A stretch of DNA of 22,823 nucleotides from a virus: IMG/VR virus record IMGVR_UViG_3300030012_001143, positions 1 to 22,823 of that record. One strand, 5' to 3'. The notes below the pieces were generated by a model. That model was given only the letters and a program-made list of their open reading frames with translations, had not been told where the DNA came from and made no database searches. This document shows, one piece after another, positions 21,467 through 22,823 of this stretch. Both the position numbers and the translations under genes were made by a program. Within the stretch, counting starts at the first letter, position 1; every line of letters starts with the position of its first letter.

Positions 21467-21751
21467 CTACACGTTCACTACAACCTGGTTCTCACTGACT
21501 GACACTACCGGCTGCTCCATTTGTTGTACAACGCTCGTTGCTTCCAGTCCTAAATCTAGAAACTCAGAAATCGTCATACCAAAAAATGTAGCAAGGCTCT
21601 CTAGTCGGCTCAACCTCATGTCGATCGCAGCTCGCCAACGTGTGACCTGAATTGGCGCAACGCCCATATGCTTCGCTAATTCTCGGTTGCTCACGCGGTT
21701 TTTAGCCTGCGCGTAACGCACACTTAAACCGGGGTTAAAACGGGATGTCAT
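21467..21751 (-). CDS. XRE/Cro-like helix-turn-helix regulator (94 aa)
   Basis: The DNA-binding unit is SVRYAQAKNRVSNRELAKHM followed by GVAPIQVTRWRAA and then MRLSRLESLATFFGMTISEFLDLGLE. The pattern VSNRELAKHMGV (helix 2), APIQVTRWR (recognition helix) and LESLATFFGMTISEFL (helices 4-5) is the Cro/C1/XRE fold. The 25-residue C-terminus is short and polar (VVQQMEQPVVSVSENQVVVN), with no cleavage or sensor domain, so it is more Cro-like than a full repressor. It overlaps the SSB gene by 17 bp. Its stop is next to the structured gap, a plausible site for its operators. It may regulate the switch from early to later genes. Confidence 0.8.
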   Translation of the reverse strand: MTSRFNPGLSVRYAQAKNRVSNRELAKHMGVAPIQVTRWRAAIDMRLSRLESLATFFGMTISEFLDLGLEATSVVQQMEQPVVSVSENQVVVNV

Positions 21752-22163
21752 CTTCCAGCACTCCTATCTCTTGTGGTTTTCCTTGATCTGCCGCTACCGA
21801 CTTATGATCAGTTTTTGGCTCATCCGATTTGCCGTCTAACAACTGCATTTCAGTGCAAATGATTTCAGTTGTGTACCGCTTCTGACCATCCTTGCCTTCC
21901 CACGACCGTGTACGCAGCGAACCCTCCACGTACATCTTTGCGCCTTTGTGAGCGAGGTTTTTGACTACGTCGGCAAGAGGCCCAAAAAATACACACTTGT
22001 GCCACTCTGTGCGCTCAGCGTCTTGCCCGGTCTTCTTGTCTTTCCAAGACTCTGATGTCGCTACACTCACATTGGTAACAGACCCGCCGGAGGGCATGGC
22101 CCGTGTCTCTGGGTCGTTGCCCACATTGCCAACCAGCATCACTTTGTTTATGCCGCGTTTCAT
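21735..22163 (-). CDS. ssb: Single-stranded DNA-binding protein (142 aa)
   Basis: A bacterial-type OB fold: INKVMLVGNVGNDPETRAM, then SVTNVSVATSESWKDKKTGQ, TEWHKCVFFGPLADVVKNLA, GAKMYVEGSLRTRSWEGKDG and Q-KRYTTEIICTEMQLLDGK. It is followed by a polar linker and the acidic tip DDIPF, the canonical partner-binding tail. It coats replicating and recombining DNA and recruits enzymes through the tail. The ATG at 22163 overlaps the upstream TGA (ATGA). A longer start would run back into that gene without a ribosome site. Length is that of ordinary phage SSBs. It is co-translated with the annealing protein that would use the same substrate. Confidence 0.95.
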   Translation of the reverse strand: MKRGINKVMLVGNVGNDPETRAMPSGGSVTNVSVATSESWKDKKTGQDAERTEWHKCVFFGPLADVVKNLAHKGAKMYVEGSLRTRSWEGKDGQKRYTTEIICTEMQLLDGKSDEPKTDHKSVAADQGKPQEIGVLEDDIPF

Positions 22164-22823
22164 TGCTCCATTTCCTCTTGGATTTCGTTCCACTTGCTCA
22201 GGCGCTCTGCAGACAAACCATTTGCAGCGTCAACTTGTAACCACTGCGGCATTTCATCCCACGCCTGCGTAGCGCCTAACGTATCGCGCTTATCGACCAG
22301 TAATTCAAACCTTTGGCGTAACTCCTGCGCCATCTTAACACCCTTCGCCTCTAGCGTTCTACACGCATCCTTAAATGCTGTTTTCTTGCTCTTAGGCGCG
22401 CAGTTAAATGCCTGGATGTACTCTTCTTCAGTGACATCTTTCCGCCATGACATAAACGTCAGGCCGTCGTCATCGCTCGCCATCATGCGGCGCAGGGTCT
22501 TATATAAGATCGTCCATTCTCGGTTAACAAAGTCGTCCGCCTCCTCCTCCGTGTAGGCGTCCCCATGCACATCTAACAGCTTGAGCACAACGCGATCCTT
22601 GGCGCGCTTCTCCGCCATGGCAAACGGATACTGAGCCTTGATATTCGATGGTGACGCCTCACCAAATGACCACTCGCTGCGCCCACCATCACCCATAGTG
22701 CCAGTCACGTAAAACGCTACTGAGCCGGTCGCCATGTCTGCATGGACTTGCGTGGGCTCTGAAAACTGAATGTTGTGATGCGCTGCAAGACGCTCGATGG
22801 CTTTGTGCTTGATCGCCCATACT
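22160..22823 (-). CDS. Probable single-strand annealing recombinase, ERF/Sak type (5' end outside window)
   Basis: The frame stays open to the right edge, so 220 codons are seen and the start is missing. Visible order: VWAIKHKAIERLAAHHNIQF, GSVAFYVTGTMGDGGRSEWS, FGEASPSNIKAQYPFAMAEK and RAKDRVVLKLLDVHGDAYTE, then a second segment (WTILYKTLRRMMASDDD...FMSWRKDVTEEEYIQAFNCAPKSKKTAFKDA) and a helical C-terminus. A compact G-x-G-D...W-x-x-GEA-x-P-x-N and Y-P-x-AMAEKRA-x-DR-x-x-L-K-L block, adjacent to ssb, is what I recall from Rad52-like/ERF-like annealing proteins of phages; the C-terminal half may be a replication-linked domain. Recombination by annealing is inferred; a search would be needed to name the family. 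Confidence 0.6.
   Translation of the reverse strand, partial: VWAIKHKAIERLAAHHNIQFSEPTQVHADMATGSVAFYVTGTMGDGGRSEWSFGEASPSNIKAQYPFAMAEKRAKDRVVLKLLDVHGDAYTEEEADDFVNREWTILYKTLRRMMASDDDGLTFMSWRKDVTEEEYIQAFNCAPKSKKTAFKDACRTLEAKGVKMAQELRQRFELLVDKRDTLGATQAWDEMPQWLQVDAANGLSAERLSKWNEIQEEMEQ

Noticed and set aside
1-22823. Integrase, holin/endolysin, capsid, polymerase or helicase genes
   Set aside because: Looked for in all minus-strand genes; no matching motifs, so lifestyle and lysis system cannot be stated from this window.

Overview
The window is a contiguous piece of a tailed double-stranded DNA phage genome, cut at both ends. All 35 credible genes lie on the minus strand, so transcription runs from high to low coordinates. 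They are packed tightly, mostly with 1-4 bp ATGA/TGATG/GTGA stop-start overlaps. A head-tail adaptor, a P22 gp10-like tail protein and candidate ejection proteins are present, and there is no tape measure, major tail tube or sheath gene. This points to a short-tailed (podovirus-type) phage. The style of several proteins resembles phages of marine proteobacteria: a DTWGTK-type fibre, a repeat-domain fibre, a run of tiny Lys-rich proteins, and an Ala/Gln-rich virion protein with an AGAFGGSRQA motif. That resemblance is recognition from memory, not a search; the host cannot be named from this window.

Region 1 (about 22823-21467, read leftward) is DNA metabolism and control: a truncated gene for a probable single-strand annealing recombinase, an SSB with the DDIPF tail, and a small XRE/Cro-like DNA-binding protein. 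Region 2 (21466-21140) is the only long gap between genes. It is dense in perfect inverted repeats, including a potential H-type pseudoknot that overlaps a plus-strand intrinsic terminator, and a 13-bp dyad over a possible plus-strand promoter. Region 3 (21139-18303) is an early operon of small genes: two conserved hypothetical proteins, NinB-like and NinG-like recombination proteins, an unreported 47-residue zinc-ribbon protein, a thermonuclease-fold nuclease and three small accessory proteins.

Region 4 (18256-15348) holds a ParB-domain/DNA methyltransferase fusion, then the small and large terminase subunits. Region 5 (15334-14227) encodes one hypothetical protein and four very small, extremely basic proteins, one of only 21 residues. 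Region 6 (14223-7090) is the tail: an adaptor, several beta-rich appendage proteins, two fibres, a fibre-assembly chaperone-like protein, a gp10-like protein and a jelly-roll-like protein. Region 7 (7093-418) has a degenerate GNAT-like protein and five large or medium virion proteins that are candidate ejection or internal proteins, one carrying about 200 residues of 11-residue (hendecad) repeats. Region 8 (421-1) is the first 140 codons of the portal gene.

The early genes would anneal, protect and process replicating DNA. The methyltransferase would mark it, the terminase would package it through the portal, and the tail and ejection block would deliver it. No capsid protein, lysis gene, polymerase, helicase or integrase is in the window. 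The portal lies about 15 kb from the terminase, beyond the whole tail block, which is a non-lambda, non-P22 gene order.
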